Source of the DNA: Pedobacter mendelii
Lineage (GTDB): Bacteria; Bacteroidota; Bacteroidia; Sphingobacteriales; Sphingobacteriaceae
Length of the DNA stretch: 64,000 nt
Reading direction: 5' to 3'
Assembly: GCF_014635725.1 (NCBI RefSeq)
Contig: NZ_BMDJ01000001.1
Coordinates: forward strand, 682,001 to 746,000
In this document: one piece after another, positions 25,905 through 34,088 of the stretch
Position numbering within the stretch: the stretch's first letter is position 1
Layout: each line of letters begins with the position of its first letter
Translations under genes and position numbers: made by a program
The notes under the pieces: model-generated
The model's database searches: none
Told to the model about the DNA's origin: nothing
Seen by the model: only the letters and a program-made list of their open reading frames with translations

Positions 25905-27206
25905 TTATTTAAAAGTTATTGCGCCGTATTCCGTTTTAATTGCAACGTTAGCAGTGCCTCCGCTTCCGATTTTACCTGCATATCTTTTATTTTCATCCTC
26001 ATCGCTTATTAGTTTCGCTGATACATTTGAACCATATTTAAAACCCGCATAAGTTGTAGAAAGATTAAAGTTAGCATTATAGTTAGCACTAAAACCTAAA
26101 CCAACACTTGCATATTCTCCAGTTAAGCCAAAGTTTTTACAGGCTGGGGTAATTTCGCTAACGGTTAGCTGGTTGTAATCCATATCAATCATGGCATCGC
26201 CATTTAATGTTCCAAGTGTAACATTTGTATATTCTGTTCTAAGCGAAAGCTTGCCTACACTTGCAATTGTAAGGCTACCATATCCTTGTTTAATTACCGT
26301 ATTGCCCTTAATGCTATTGATGTTTACTTTTGCATATTCACTGTTTAACAGTAAATTACCTGCTATTGAGCCAACTGTTAAACCAGAACCATATTGAACT
26401 TTAATATCAGCAGATTTACGAATTGTGTTAATATTTACCGGAACATATTCTGCATTTATTTCAATCGTACCAACCGAGCCTATACTAACACCTCCTCCGT
26501 ATTCATGTTTAACAACTGCTGAATTTAAATCCTGAATAGTCATTTTACCATATTCTACATAGAGATAATTATTACTGTTACTTAAACTTCCGGCAATTAA
26601 ATTTCCATATTGAACCTTAAATGATGTAGGCCCAGCGAAATTACCGATTTCTATACTTCCATATTCTTGCTGAGCACTTAGCGCATTTACTGCAGGCATG
26701 TAAACAACATAATTTACTTTAATTTCTCTTCTCCAGGTAGTAACCCCATTTTTAAGTTTTCTGCCAAAATTGCCCTCTCTATCGCTCATATTTGTTCTTA
26801 CAGAAACCTGGTCACCTGATTTAGATGCATCGATACTAACCTCATCAATCAATTTTTGAACGTCCTTATCCGAATTACTGAAAGCTTTAATTTCCACATC
26901 TACTTTAACTTCTTTTCTATCCCAGGTTTTAATTAATATAGCACCATATTGGTTGTTTAAGCTAATTTTATCTCCGTTATCCACGCTAAAAGTTTTACTA
27001 AACGATTTTGACCGTTCTGCATCACCACCATATTGAGTGGAACTTACAATGGTAATATTAGGATTTAGAGATGCATTAACTTTGGTATTTGTTTGAATGT
27101 TAATTGCATAATTTTCTGTTGAGCTAATTGTAGCAGGTATTTCCTGCGCATAACTCTTTACGGCTATCAAAGCCATAATGGCTAAAAATAATTTCATCGT
27201 TTTCAT
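25905..27206 (-). CDS. Exported repetitive beta-solenoid protein (DUF4097-like putative adhesin)
   Basis: The 433-residue product has a signal peptide ending at SYAQ (residue 20-21). From about residue 180 to the end it consists of some thirteen short repeats of about 20-23 residues, each marked by an E/Q-Y-G or E-Y-x core followed by alternating small and hydrophobic residues (QEYGSIEIGNF, VQYGNLIAGSL, VEYGKMTIQDL, AEYVPVNINTI, TEYTNVTLGTL, TEYGAITFK at the C-terminus). This pattern predicts a right-handed beta-solenoid, as in DUF4097 surface proteins. It lies 166 bases downstream of the anti-sigma gene in the same direction, and is a likely output of that ECF module. Confidence 0.75.
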   Translation of the reverse strand: MKTMKLFLAIMALIAVKSYAQEIPATISSTENYAINIQTNTKVNASLNPNITIVSSTQYGGDAERSKSFSKTFSVDNGDKISLNNQYGAILIKTWDRKEVKVDVEIKAFSNSDKDVQKLIDEVSIDASKSGDQVSVRTNMSDREGNFGRKLKNGVTTWRREIKVNYVVYMPAVNALSAQQEYGSIEIGNFAGPTSFKVQYGNLIAGSLSNSNNYLYVEYGKMTIQDLNSAVVKHEYGGGVSIGSVGTIEINAEYVPVNINTIRKSADIKVQYGSGLTVGSIAGNLLLNSEYAKVNINSIKGNTVIKQGYGSLTIASVGKLSLRTEYTNVTLGTLNGDAMIDMDYNQLTVSEITPACKNFGLTGEYASVGLGFSANYNANFNLSTTYAGFKYGSNVSAKLISDEDENKRYAGKIGSGGTANVAIKTEYGAITFK

Positions 27207-27372
27207 GTGTTGTTAATTTTTAAACATTTTAACTACTTAAAACCTGCCGACCAATTCTAAGCAATATAATGTGGTGAGCGCATGCTGGTAATATTGATAA
27301 ATATCAAGTATTTAGATTAAGACCATTTAGCTAATTTTGGGTATGCTTTGTTTTTCAAGCTTTTACCCTTAT

Positions 27373-27900
27373 TTATATCTGATTAACTCTTTTATAATCG
27401 TCAACCTGGTTTATAATTAATAACTGTTGTTTTAATAAGTTTAACTGAATTTCACGATTTTTAACCATTGCCTTAACCACAAAAAGTTGGTTTGGTGTAG
27501 TTGGCAATTCAGCTTTTAATCTTTCGTAATCTTCGTCCAGTTTCTTTAAATCATTGGTAAATTTTTTATACAAATCTGGATTTGCCGATGCAAAAATTGC
27601 TAGGCTATCTCTTTTTTCCGTAATTAAGCTAGCAAACTGAATTTCTTTTTTTGCCGCTGCAGCATTAACATCAGCGATTTCTAAATCGCGATTTCTTGAT
27701 CTTCCTGCGTAAAGCCAAACTAAACCGAAAACTACTACTATGGCTGCTGCTGCACTCATCCATAAGTACAGCTTTATTGGCTTTTTTTCCTTTTTGCTAT
27801 CCAGCCCTTTTTCAATTTTTGCCCAAAGGCCTGCCGATGGTTCAAAAAAATCAAAATCCTTTCGATTTTCCTTAACAAAGGTTTCTAATCTATTATTCAT
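27373..27900 (-). CDS. Probable anti-sigma factor, single-pass membrane protein
   Basis: The 175-residue protein has a cytoplasmic N-terminal part (residues 1-43, with FEPSAGLWAKIEKGLD), one membrane helix (LYLWMSAAAAIVVVFGLVWLY, about residues 45-65), and a helical, charged extracytoplasmic C-terminus (LKKLDEDYERLKAEL). This is the topology of membrane-bound anti-sigma factors. No zinc-binding H-x3-C-x2-C motif is present, so it is not a classic ZAS protein; I call it from position and topology. It overlaps the sigma factor gene by 8 bases, which couples their translation. Confidence 0.72.
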   Translation of the reverse strand: MNNRLETFVKENRKDFDFFEPSAGLWAKIEKGLDSKKEKKPIKLYLWMSAAAAIVVVFGLVWLYAGRSRNRDLEIADVNAAAAKKEIQFASLITEKRDSLAIFASANPDLYKKFTNDLKKLDEDYERLKAELPTTPNQLFVVKAMVKNREIQLNLLKQQLLIINQVDDYKRVNQI

Positions 27901-28450
27901 CTCTCATCCCTTTCAATTCTAAAATACTTTTTAATTTCTTTTTTGCCCGCATATATTGTGTGCGGCTTGTGTTTTCACTTATTTTTAAAATATGTGCAAT
28001 CTCTTCATGGTCATAACCTTCTAAAAGATATAAACTCAAAACCACTCTGTAACCATCGGGCAGCTTGGTAATGGCTTTTCTAATATCATCAGCCTGTAAT
28101 TGCATCTCATATTCATCTGCACTAACTTCATCTGGAACTTCAGAAACTTCATCGGTACTAACAAACTCAAATTTGCGCTTGCGGAGATAGTTAATAGATT
28201 TATTTATCACAATCTGCTTTAACCAAAGTCCGAAAGTAGTTTCCTGCCTGAAATCAACAATCCTGGTAAATGCATCTAAAAAGGATTCCTGCAAAACATC
28301 TTCAGCCTCTTCTTCATAATTTAAAATGCGCAATGCCACATTATACATGGCTTTCGAATACAATTTGTACAACTCAAACTGTGCTGCCCTGCTGCCACGC
28401 ATGCATTCTTTTACAAGTTCCAGATTTTTATCAACGTAAATGGCTTCCAA
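27893..28450 (-). CDS. ECF-type RNA polymerase sigma factor
   Basis: The 185-residue protein has region 2 (FELYKLYSKAMYNVALRILNYEEEAEDVLQE, residues 26-56; then LWLKQIVINKSINYLRK) and region 4 (ITKLPDGYRVVLSLYLLEGYDHEEIAHIL, near residues 128-156, followed by SRTQYMRAKKKLKSIL). There is no region 3, as in ECF factors. The start is TTG at 28450, since no ATG precedes region 2. The anti-sigma gene overlaps its end. Upstream lies an ECF-type promoter at 28471-28498, suggesting autoregulation. Confidence 0.9.
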   Translation of the reverse strand: MEAIYVDKNLELVKECMRGSRAAQFELYKLYSKAMYNVALRILNYEEEAEDVLQESFLDAFTRIVDFRQETTFGLWLKQIVINKSINYLRKRKFEFVSTDEVSEVPDEVSADEYEMQLQADDIRKAITKLPDGYRVVLSLYLLEGYDHEEIAHILKISENTSRTQYMRAKKKLKSILELKGMRDE

Positions 28451-28470
28451 AATTTTGATGATTCTGATTA

Positions 28471-28498
28471 TAAGACATAGGGGATTTTAAAACGTTGC
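28471..28498 (-). promoter_or_regulatory. ECF-type promoter of the sigma factor gene
   Basis: On the minus strand the sequence reads GCAAC, 16 bases, TGTCTTA. The AAC core at -35 and the GTC core at -10 are the hallmarks of ECF promoters. The box ends 21 bases before the TTG start. The same AAC-N16-YGTCTTA layout occurs upstream of the barrel protein gene at 41685. Confidence 0.6.
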
Positions 28499-28637
28499 AT
28501 CAAGGTAGAAAAAAATTTAAATAAGTATTAACCAGTTTGTTTACACAATCGGTTTGTTAGTGATAAGTAGTTGTATTTGTGAGCAAAACTTTGTTCTATG
28601 GAAATAGTTATTATAGAAAAAATTGCTCTATTCATCA

Positions 28638-28645
28638 TAAATTTG
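28638..28645 (+). promoter_or_regulatory. -7 box for the NTF2-like gene
   Basis: TAAATTTG matches TAnnTTTG and lies 32 bases before the ATG at 28678. Confidence 0.4.
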
Positions 28646-28677
28646 AAAACGCTGAAACAAAGAATTAACTTCATAGC

Positions 28678-29070
28678 ATGGAAACCGACTTAATTAATGA
28701 CATTCATAAACGAGCCAACGCAGCTTTAGAATCGAAAGATTCAAAAGTATTTGAAAAGATTTTTGATAAAGATTTAGAATACATTCAGGCTGATGGGAAA
28801 ATATTAAGCAAAGCAGAATATATTGATGAATTAGAGAAAACTTTTAAGAAGGTTAAATCGATTCAAACCAGTCAATACAGAATTAAATCTTCTTTTGAGC
28901 ACGAAATATTTACAGAAAAGATTGCTCGCAAATCTGTAATAATCAAACCAAAAATGATATTCTTAACGGATAAACAAACCATCCAAACAGAGGAGATTTT
29001 CCAATGGAAAATAATAAATGGCGAATGGAAAGTAATTAAAGTAGAGGTGGTTTTAGAAGAGAAATATTAA
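28678..29070 (+). CDS. NTF2/SnoaL-like fold protein (DUF4440-like)
   Basis: The 130-residue protein has the alpha plus beta layout of the NTF2 fold: an N-terminal helix with INDIHKRANAALESKDSKVFEKIFDKDLEYI, an ADGKILSKAEYIDEL segment (typical of DUF4440), then four strands ending in FQWKIINGEWKVIKVEVVLEE. DUF4440 proteins are small cytoplasmic or exported folds of mostly unknown role; no signal peptide is present here. It converges on the HigBA operon with a 7-base gap. Confidence 0.78.
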   Translation: METDLINDIHKRANAALESKDSKVFEKIFDKDLEYIQADGKILSKAEYIDELEKTFKKVKSIQTSQYRIKSSFEHEIFTEKIARKSVIIKPKMIFLTDKQTIQTEEIFQWKIINGEWKVIKVEVVLEEKY

Positions 29071-29077
29071 ATTTATG

Positions 29078-29434
29078 TTATGCAGAGTGAAGAAAAACTT
29101 CGGCTGGAATTTTAAAATAATTTTTAAGCTTTTGAGCCATTTTTAAAGTTATATCTCTTTTTCCTGATAAAATTGCCGATACATGACCTTTGCTGCCAAT
29201 AATTGGTTCTAAATCTTTTGCTTTAATACCCATTTCTAGCATCTTCAGTTTAATCACTTCAAGAGCATCTAATTCTGGTAAATGATGGTGCTTATCATCA
29301 TAATCCTTTACTAATACTATTAATAAATCCAACTCATCACTTTCAATAGTATTTGGTTCTGCATGGAATATTTCCATTAGCCTCATTGACGCCTTGGCAT
29401 AGTCCGTTTCTGTTTTTAATACTTTCCAGTTCAT
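29078..29434 (-). CDS. higA: HigA-type antitoxin with XRE helix-turn-helix
   Basis: The 118-residue protein has an XRE-type DNA-binding domain in its C-terminal half (IKAKDLEPIIGSKGHVSAILSGKRDITLKMAQKL, about residues 73-106), preceded by an N-terminal helical part that in this group contacts the toxin. It follows the toxin gene with a one-base overlap, and the order toxin then antitoxin is the reverse of most TA pairs but normal for HigBA. It would neutralise HigB and repress the operon. Confidence 0.88.
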   Translation of the reverse strand: MNWKVLKTETDYAKASMRLMEIFHAEPNTIESDELDLLIVLVKDYDDKHHHLPELDALEVIKLKMLEMGIKAKDLEPIIGSKGHVSAILSGKRDITLKMAQKLKNYFKIPAEVFLHSA

Positions 29435-29760
29435 TATATTTTCTTATTTAAGATATTAACATCGAATGGTACAGTTTCAACATCAATTTTATCATATTCT
29501 TGGTGCGTACCAAACCAAATAACATAACATGCTTGCTGTAAAAAATTAATTGATACAACTAATCGAAAATCATTTCCTTTAATATTAAAAACAACACGGT
29601 TATTAGCAATAATACTTGCATTCTTATACACACTTTTTAATTGATTGAAGTTATTAAATTCCTGTTTAGAAAATTCGTTAAACCAAGTTGTAAGCGAGGA
29701 TGATCCTAATTGGTAAGTTTTTGCATAATACAATACGGTCTTCTTTACCAAAATTTTCAT
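29434..29760 (-). CDS. higB: HigB-type mRNA interferase toxin
   Basis: The 108-residue protein matches the HigB_toxin family of RelE-superfamily ribonucleases: LTTWFNEFSKQEFNNFNQLKSVYKNASIIANNRVVFNIKGNDFRLVVSINF, and the final VIWFGTHQEYDKID, with the WFGTH-x-EYD pattern as the strongest family mark. The start is ATG 29760; a TTG three bases upstream is also in frame. It heads a two-gene operon with higA. The toxin reads intact. There is no sign of a mobile element around the pair. Confidence 0.88.
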   Translation of the reverse strand: MKILVKKTVLYYAKTYQLGSSSLTTWFNEFSKQEFNNFNQLKSVYKNASIIANNRVVFNIKGNDFRLVVSINFLQQACYVIWFGTHQEYDKIDVETVPFDVNILNKKI

Positions 29761-29862
29761 CAATCAAAAGTAAGTAAAAGTTTTCAAAATGCATACTTTT
29801 GTGGTTTTATAAGATCGTTTTAAAAACCGCTATGCATATAAGTAATTTTAAAACAAAATCGG

Positions 29863-29870
29863 TATTTTTG
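29863..29870 (+). promoter_or_regulatory. -7 box of aspS
   Basis: TATTTTTG matches TAnnTTTG, with the ATG 24 bases downstream. No -33 element is clear. Confidence 0.45.
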
Positions 29871-29893
29871 CCGCTTAATTTAGAATTACAAAT

Positions 29894-31639
29894 ATGTTAA
29901 GAACAGTAACTTGCGGTGCATTAAGCCTTGATAATTTGGGCAACAGTGTAACCCTGTGTGGTTGGGTACAAAAATCAAGAGATTTAGGCGGTATGACTTT
30001 TATTGATATTCGCGATCGTTATGGTATTACTCAACTGGTTTTTAACATGGACGATAATCATGCGCTCTGCGAAGCTGCACGTACATTAGGTCGTGAGTTC
30101 GTAATAAAAACAACTGGTATTGTTGTAGAACGTAGTAATAAAAACCCTAAAATGTCAACCGGTGATGTAGAGATAAAAGTTTCTGCTTTAGAGATTTTAA
30201 ATGCTGCAAAACTACCTCCTTTCATGATTGATGATGAAACCGATGGAGGTGACGAGTTGCGTATGAAATATCGCTACCTGGATTTACGTCGTAATCCGGT
30301 TCGCAATAACCTGGTTTTACGCCATAAAATGGCGCAATCGGTTCGCCGTTATTTAGATGCTTTAGATTTTATCGAAGTAGAAACACCTGTTTTAATTAAA
30401 TCTACACCAGAAGGTGCAAGAGATTTCGTGGTACCAAGCCGAATGAATGCCGGCGAATTTTATGCTTTGCCGCAATCGCCCCAAACTTTTAAGCAATTGC
30501 TTATGGTTTCCGGCTTCGATAGGTATTTCCAGATTGTTAAATGTTTTAGAGATGAAGATTTAAGAGCTGATCGCCAACCTGAATTTACCCAGATTGACTG
30601 TGAAATGTCTTTCATTGAACAAGAAGATATTTTAAACACTTTCGAAGGTTTAATTCGCACGTTATTTAAAGAAGTTCGCAACTACGATTTGCCCGAAGTT
30701 CCTCGAATGCAATACGTGGATGCGATGCGTTTATACGGATCGGATAAACCTGATACTCGTTTCGAAATGCAATTTGTAGAGCTAAACGACTTGGTAAAAG
30801 GAAAGGGTTTCCCAGTTTTTGATAATGCAGAATTGGTTGTAGGCATTAATGCTAAAGGTGCTGCAAACTACACCCGTAAGCAATTAGATGAGTTAACAGA
30901 TTTTATAAAACGGCCTCAAATTGGTGCAACCGGCTTAATTTATGCTCGCCACAATGATGATGGAACAATTAAATCTTCAGTAGATAAGTTCTTTAATGAA
31001 GAAGATTTGAAAAAATGGAGCGAGGCTTTTGCATCAGAAAAAGGGGATTTAATCTTAATTCTTGCTGGTTCTATGGATAAAGTTCGTAAGCAATTGAACG
31101 AGCTTCGTTTAGAAATGGGTAACCGTTTAGGTTTACGCGATAAAAATACATTCTCGGCACTTTGGGTATTGGATTTCCCACTTTTAGAATGGGACGAAGA
31201 AACTGAACGATACCACGCAATGCACCATCCATTTACATCTCCAAAACCCGAAGATATTGCTCTGCTAGATACTGATCCTAAAAATGTTCGTGCTAATGCT
31301 TATGACATGGTTATAAATGGAACAGAAATTGGTGGCGGTTCGATTCGTATTCATGATAGAGCTTTACAAGCATTAATGTTTAAACATTTAGGTTTCACTG
31401 CTGAGGAGGCTCAAAAGCAATTTGGTTTCTTAATGGATGCGTTTGAGTTTGGCGCACCACCTCATGGAGGTATTGCATTTGGGTTCGATCGTTTAACTTC
31501 AATTTTCGCAGGCTTAGATTCAATTAGGGATGTTATAGCTTTCCCTAAAAACAATTCGGGAAGAGATGTGATGATTGATAGTCCGAGTACCATTGATGAC
31601 AAACAATTAAAAGAATTAAAAATTAAAACTGATTTGTAG
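29894..31639 (+). CDS. aspS: Aspartyl-tRNA synthetase
   Basis: AspS charges tRNA-Asp. The 581-residue protein has an N-terminal OB anticodon domain ([26 protein letters not shown]), the class II motif 2 and 3 blocks ([18 protein letters not shown] and GFDRL near the C-terminus), and the GAD insertion domain between. Length and motifs match the bacterial type. It is monocistronic, with its own -7 box and a strong terminator. Confidence 0.97.
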   Translation: MLRTVTCGALSLDNLGNSVTLCGWVQKSRDLGGMTFIDIRDRYGITQLVFNMDDNHALCEAARTLGREFVIKTTGIVVERSNKNPKMSTGDVEIKVSALEILNAAKLPPFMIDDETDGGDELRMKYRYLDLRRNPVRNNLVLRHKMAQSVRRYLDALDFIEVETPVLIKSTPEGARDFVVPSRMNAGEFYALPQSPQTFKQLLMVSGFDRYFQIVKCFRDEDLRADRQPEFTQIDCEMSFIEQEDILNTFEGLIRTLFKEVRNYDLPEVPRMQYVDAMRLYGSDKPDTRFEMQFVELNDLVKGKGFPVFDNAELVVGINAKGAANYTRKQLDELTDFIKRPQIGATGLIYARHNDDGTIKSSVDKFFNEEDLKKWSEAFASEKGDLILILAGSMDKVRKQLNELRLEMGNRLGLRDKNTFSALWVLDFPLLEWDEETERYHAMHHPFTSPKPEDIALLDTDPKNVRANAYDMVINGTEIGGGSIRIHDRALQALMFKHLGFTAEEAQKQFGFLMDAFEFGAPPHGGIAFGFDRLTSIFAGLDSIRDVIAFPKNNSGRDVMIDSPSTIDDKQLKELKIKTDL

Positions 31640-31730
31640 GTCATTAAGTTCACTGGCCATTGGTTTATTGTTCATGGAGTATATGACATGATTCACAAGG
31701 CTAAGCGTATATGACAACAGCATTAAATAA

Positions 31731-31770
31731 AGAAAGCCTCAGAATTTTTTTAAATCCTGAGGCTTTCTTA
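31731..31770 (+). terminator. Intrinsic terminator after aspS
   Basis: AGAAAGCCTCAG (31731-31742) and CTGAGGCTTTCT (31757-31768) form a 12-bp perfect stem with a T-rich loop. It sits between aspS and the convergent envelope cluster and can act in both directions. Confidence 0.8.
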
Positions 31771-31802
31771 TGATTCATTTTGGCATTTTGCTTACCAATG
31801 AA

Positions 31803-32240
31803 CTAATACGTTTCACTATCTGGTGGAATTCCGTAATCGATGAATTTCTTATCTTTTTTCTCTTTTTTCTTACTGAAAAAACCTTTCACAGAATTGAATA
31901 TTGCAGATATGTGTTCAGCATCCAAAGATTTTCCAACTTTTCCAGAAACCAGACCGACAGCTGCCTTAGTTAAAAATCCTGCTCCTCTAAATAGGGTTTT
32001 GTTCATAAATATAGGCAACAATAAAGACATTGCCGTTCCACTTAAATTCAGTTTATCATCTACCTTAAATAGGTTACTTGGAGTGGCAAACTTTTTAATT
32101 AAAGACCCTAAAGAAAATTGATGGATAAAATTTTTAGTATCCACTTTAAATATACTTTGTTTAAGCGTGTATTCAACTTTCAACTCAAGTTTTTTGGCCT
32201 GCAAATCTTCCAAAGTCCTGATGTTTTTATAATTTCTCAT
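31803..32240 (-). CDS. Unknown protein, last gene of the YtxH cluster
   Basis: The 145-residue protein begins with a polar, coiled-coil-like region (LEDLQAKKLELKVEYTLKQ), then has a hydrophobic, glycine-rich middle (LSGTAMSLLLPIFMNKTLFRGAGFLTKAAVGLVSGKVG, residues 65-105) that may be one or two membrane helices, and a lysine-rich tail (FSKKKEKKDKKFIDYG). I do not recognise a family. Its start overlaps the preceding holin-like gene by 14 bases, so it belongs to that operon and probably acts at the inner membrane with it. Confidence 0.7.
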   Translation of the reverse strand: MRNYKNIRTLEDLQAKKLELKVEYTLKQSIFKVDTKNFIHQFSLGSLIKKFATPSNLFKVDDKLNLSGTAMSLLLPIFMNKTLFRGAGFLTKAAVGLVSGKVGKSLDAEHISAIFNSVKGFFSKKKEKKDKKFIDYGIPPDSETY

Positions 32241-32607
32241 CGTCTTCCTCCTTATCTGCTAGCTTATCAAAATATTTTCTAATGGCAACATTTATAATCG
32301 CCTTTTCAATATATTTATCTTTAGTTAAATAAACAATTACTGCCAATAGAATATAGATTAGAGAGACGCATCCAAATCCACCTGCATAACTACCCAAAAC
32401 ATCAGATAGATAAAGGGCAAGCGTTACTGAACCAAATAAAAATGCAAGTATAAAGCATACTATAACGGCAGTACTGGTTACTAAATCGGCAAATATTTTT
32501 GAGGCTTTTTCTACAAGGTAGAGCCTTGTGTATTCAGCCCTGGCTTCTAAGAAACCTTTGGCATCATCAACAAGATCTTCTATGCTTTTATCTTTATTTT
32601 CCTGCAT
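32227..32607 (-). CDS. Phage-holin-X-like two-helix membrane protein
   Basis: The 126-residue protein has an amphipathic N-terminus (EDLVDDAKGFLEARAEYTRLYLVEKASKIF) followed by two membrane helices (about 38-62 and 70-93) and a charged tail. This is the layout of the family named Putative Actinobacterial Holin-X (PF07332), which despite its name is common in Bacteroidota in stress-related YtxH clusters and is not evidence for a prophage. It sits between the YtxH gene and the unknown gene in one operon. Confidence 0.78.
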   Translation of the reverse strand: MQENKDKSIEDLVDDAKGFLEARAEYTRLYLVEKASKIFADLVTSTAVIVCFILAFLFGSVTLALYLSDVLGSYAGGFGCVSLIYILLAVIVYLTKDKYIEKAIINVAIRKYFDKLADKEEDDEKL

Positions 32608-32622
32608 AATTCAGATGAGGTT

Positions 32623-32646
32623 TAACCGGGCTTATACACCCGGTTA
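32623..32646. other. Hairpin between ytxH and the holin-like gene
   Basis: TAACCGGG and CCCGGTTA form an 8-bp perfect stem with an 8-base loop in the 46-base gap inside the operon. No T-run follows on the minus strand. It may lower expression of the distal genes or protect the ytxH mRNA end. Confidence 0.45.
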
Positions 32647-32653
32647 TATTATT

Positions 32654-32920
32654 TTATGCGTGTTCTACGTCGTCGCTATATTCTTCTTCAACACTTCTCA
32701 ATTTTGTTTTAATTGAGCTTACCACTTTTTCTTTTAAGCTAGATAAATTATTAATTTCATCTGCAGCTTTATCTCTTATCGAATCGCCTAAATCTTTCAG
32801 CGATTGACTTAATTTATCACGAGTTTCATCACCTTTTTCTGGTGCAAATAAAATTCCTAAAGCGGCTCCAGCAGCTAGTCCCGCTAAAAGGGCAACTACA
32901 ACTTTTGAGTTATCATTCAT
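32654..32920 (-). CDS. YtxH-domain general stress protein
   Basis: The 88-residue protein has one N-terminal membrane helix with glycine and alanine repeats (VVVALLAGLAAGAALGILFAPEKGDETRDKL), the YtxH signature, followed by a charged helical tail. YtxH proteins are stress-linked membrane proteins of unclear role. It is the first gene of a three-gene minus-strand operon with the holin-like and unknown proteins. Confidence 0.88.
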   Translation of the reverse strand: MNDNSKVVVALLAGLAAGAALGILFAPEKGDETRDKLSQSLKDLGDSIRDKAADEINNLSSLKEKVVSSIKTKLRSVEEEYSDDVEHA

Positions 32921-32984
32921 AACAATGTATTTTAAGGGTTTAACATTTACAATATAACTGTGCTATATTATTATTAAGTTATGT

Positions 32985-34034
32985 TTATAACTCATTATGC
33001 TCATTATTTGTTTTAATTCTTTCCAATCTTTCTGATGCCAGCGTACTGGTTTCGTAAATTTTAACAAGCAATATAAAATAAGATAACAGCAGCGGGCCAA
33101 AAACCAAGCCAAGTATTCCGAATAATGGAATACCAATAATTACGCCAATTACCGTAATTATAGGATGGATGTTGCCAACTTTTTTTGCTATTATAAATCT
33201 AAGAACATTATCGATATTAATTATAACTACAAATCCAAAAATTAACATTGCCCAGCCTGCAAAATTATTTCCATTTGCAATTTGTAAAATTGCTGCCGGC
33301 ACAAATACTAAAGGTGGCCCTAAAACAGGCACAAATGATATAAATGTAGTAATTACTCCCCAAAAAACAGGATCTTCGTAGCCTAAAACGAAGAAAGATA
33401 AACTTAATAATGAACCTTGAACCAGACAGATTAATCCCTGCCCCAAAACATTCGCATAGGTTGTATTACGCATTTCGTTTCCAAAACGCAAGGCATTTTG
33501 TTCTCTGAAAGGCGCATACTTTATCAATGAAAGTTCAAATTTTTTTCTTTCGATTAGCATAAAGTATAGTAAAAAGAACATTACCAATAAGCTAAGTATA
33601 ATATTTACGGCACTCGAAATAAGTGAAGGAAAAAGCTGTGTTGCCCAATTGCCGATTCTATTTATCCCATCCTGAATTAAACTTTCATTTATTTTAACAG
33701 GAACAAGATGTTGTAGTTTTACTAAAAGGTTTTTAAAAAAGATTTCATTATTTCTAAGCTCAGATATTTTACTGATAACCATGCTACTTAAAGCATAAAA
33801 GGGTAGTACAATTAAAACAATACAAATCACAATCATCAATATTGCAGTAAGCCTTTTATTCCATTCTTTTATTTCGGCCAAATAAATATAGCCTGGGCGC
33901 ATAATAGTATATAAAACGAGCGTGCTTAAAATGGCGCTGAAAATTCCTTGTAATGAATATGCAATTAATAGCCCAAGCGCTATTATAATAACAAGATTTA
34001 TGTTGTTGCGTTGCTTATAAGAGAATACCGACAT
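32985..34034 (-). CDS. AI-2E family transporter (TqsA/YdiK-like permease)
   Basis: The 349-residue protein has about eight membrane helices, a central region with the family order: AILSTLVLYTIMRPGYI, then a long segment to SLLVMFFLLYFML, and the C-terminal ILGLVFGPLLLSYFILLVKIY. These fit the family once called AI-2E or UPF0118, which moves varied small molecules and in some cases sodium or protons; autoinducer export should not be assumed. It lies upstream of the YtxH cluster on the same strand with a 64-base gap. Confidence 0.85.
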   Translation of the reverse strand: MSVFSYKQRNNINLVIIIALGLLIAYSLQGIFSAILSTLVLYTIMRPGYIYLAEIKEWNKRLTAILMIVICIVLIVLPFYALSSMVISKISELRNNEIFFKNLLVKLQHLVPVKINESLIQDGINRIGNWATQLFPSLISSAVNIILSLLVMFFLLYFMLIERKKFELSLIKYAPFREQNALRFGNEMRNTTYANVLGQGLICLVQGSLLSLSFFVLGYEDPVFWGVITTFISFVPVLGPPLVFVPAAILQIANGNNFAGWAMLIFGFVVIINIDNVLRFIIAKKVGNIHPIITVIGVIIGIPLFGILGLVFGPLLLSYFILLVKIYETSTLASERLERIKTNNEHNEL

Positions 34035-34088
34035 ATATGATTGCTTGGTATTAACTTAATAGCAAAAAAGAGTATATTGTTTTGTTTT

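Noticed and set aside
32227..32607. Prophage remnant suggested by a holin-like gene
   Set aside because: Holin-X-like proteins are common in non-phage stress clusters with YtxH; no other phage genes nearby.
32935..32984. Sigma-54 promoter upstream of ytxH (AGCAC...TTGT)
   Set aside because: Spacing between the two halves is 7 instead of 5, and the GG and GC dinucleotides are not conserved.
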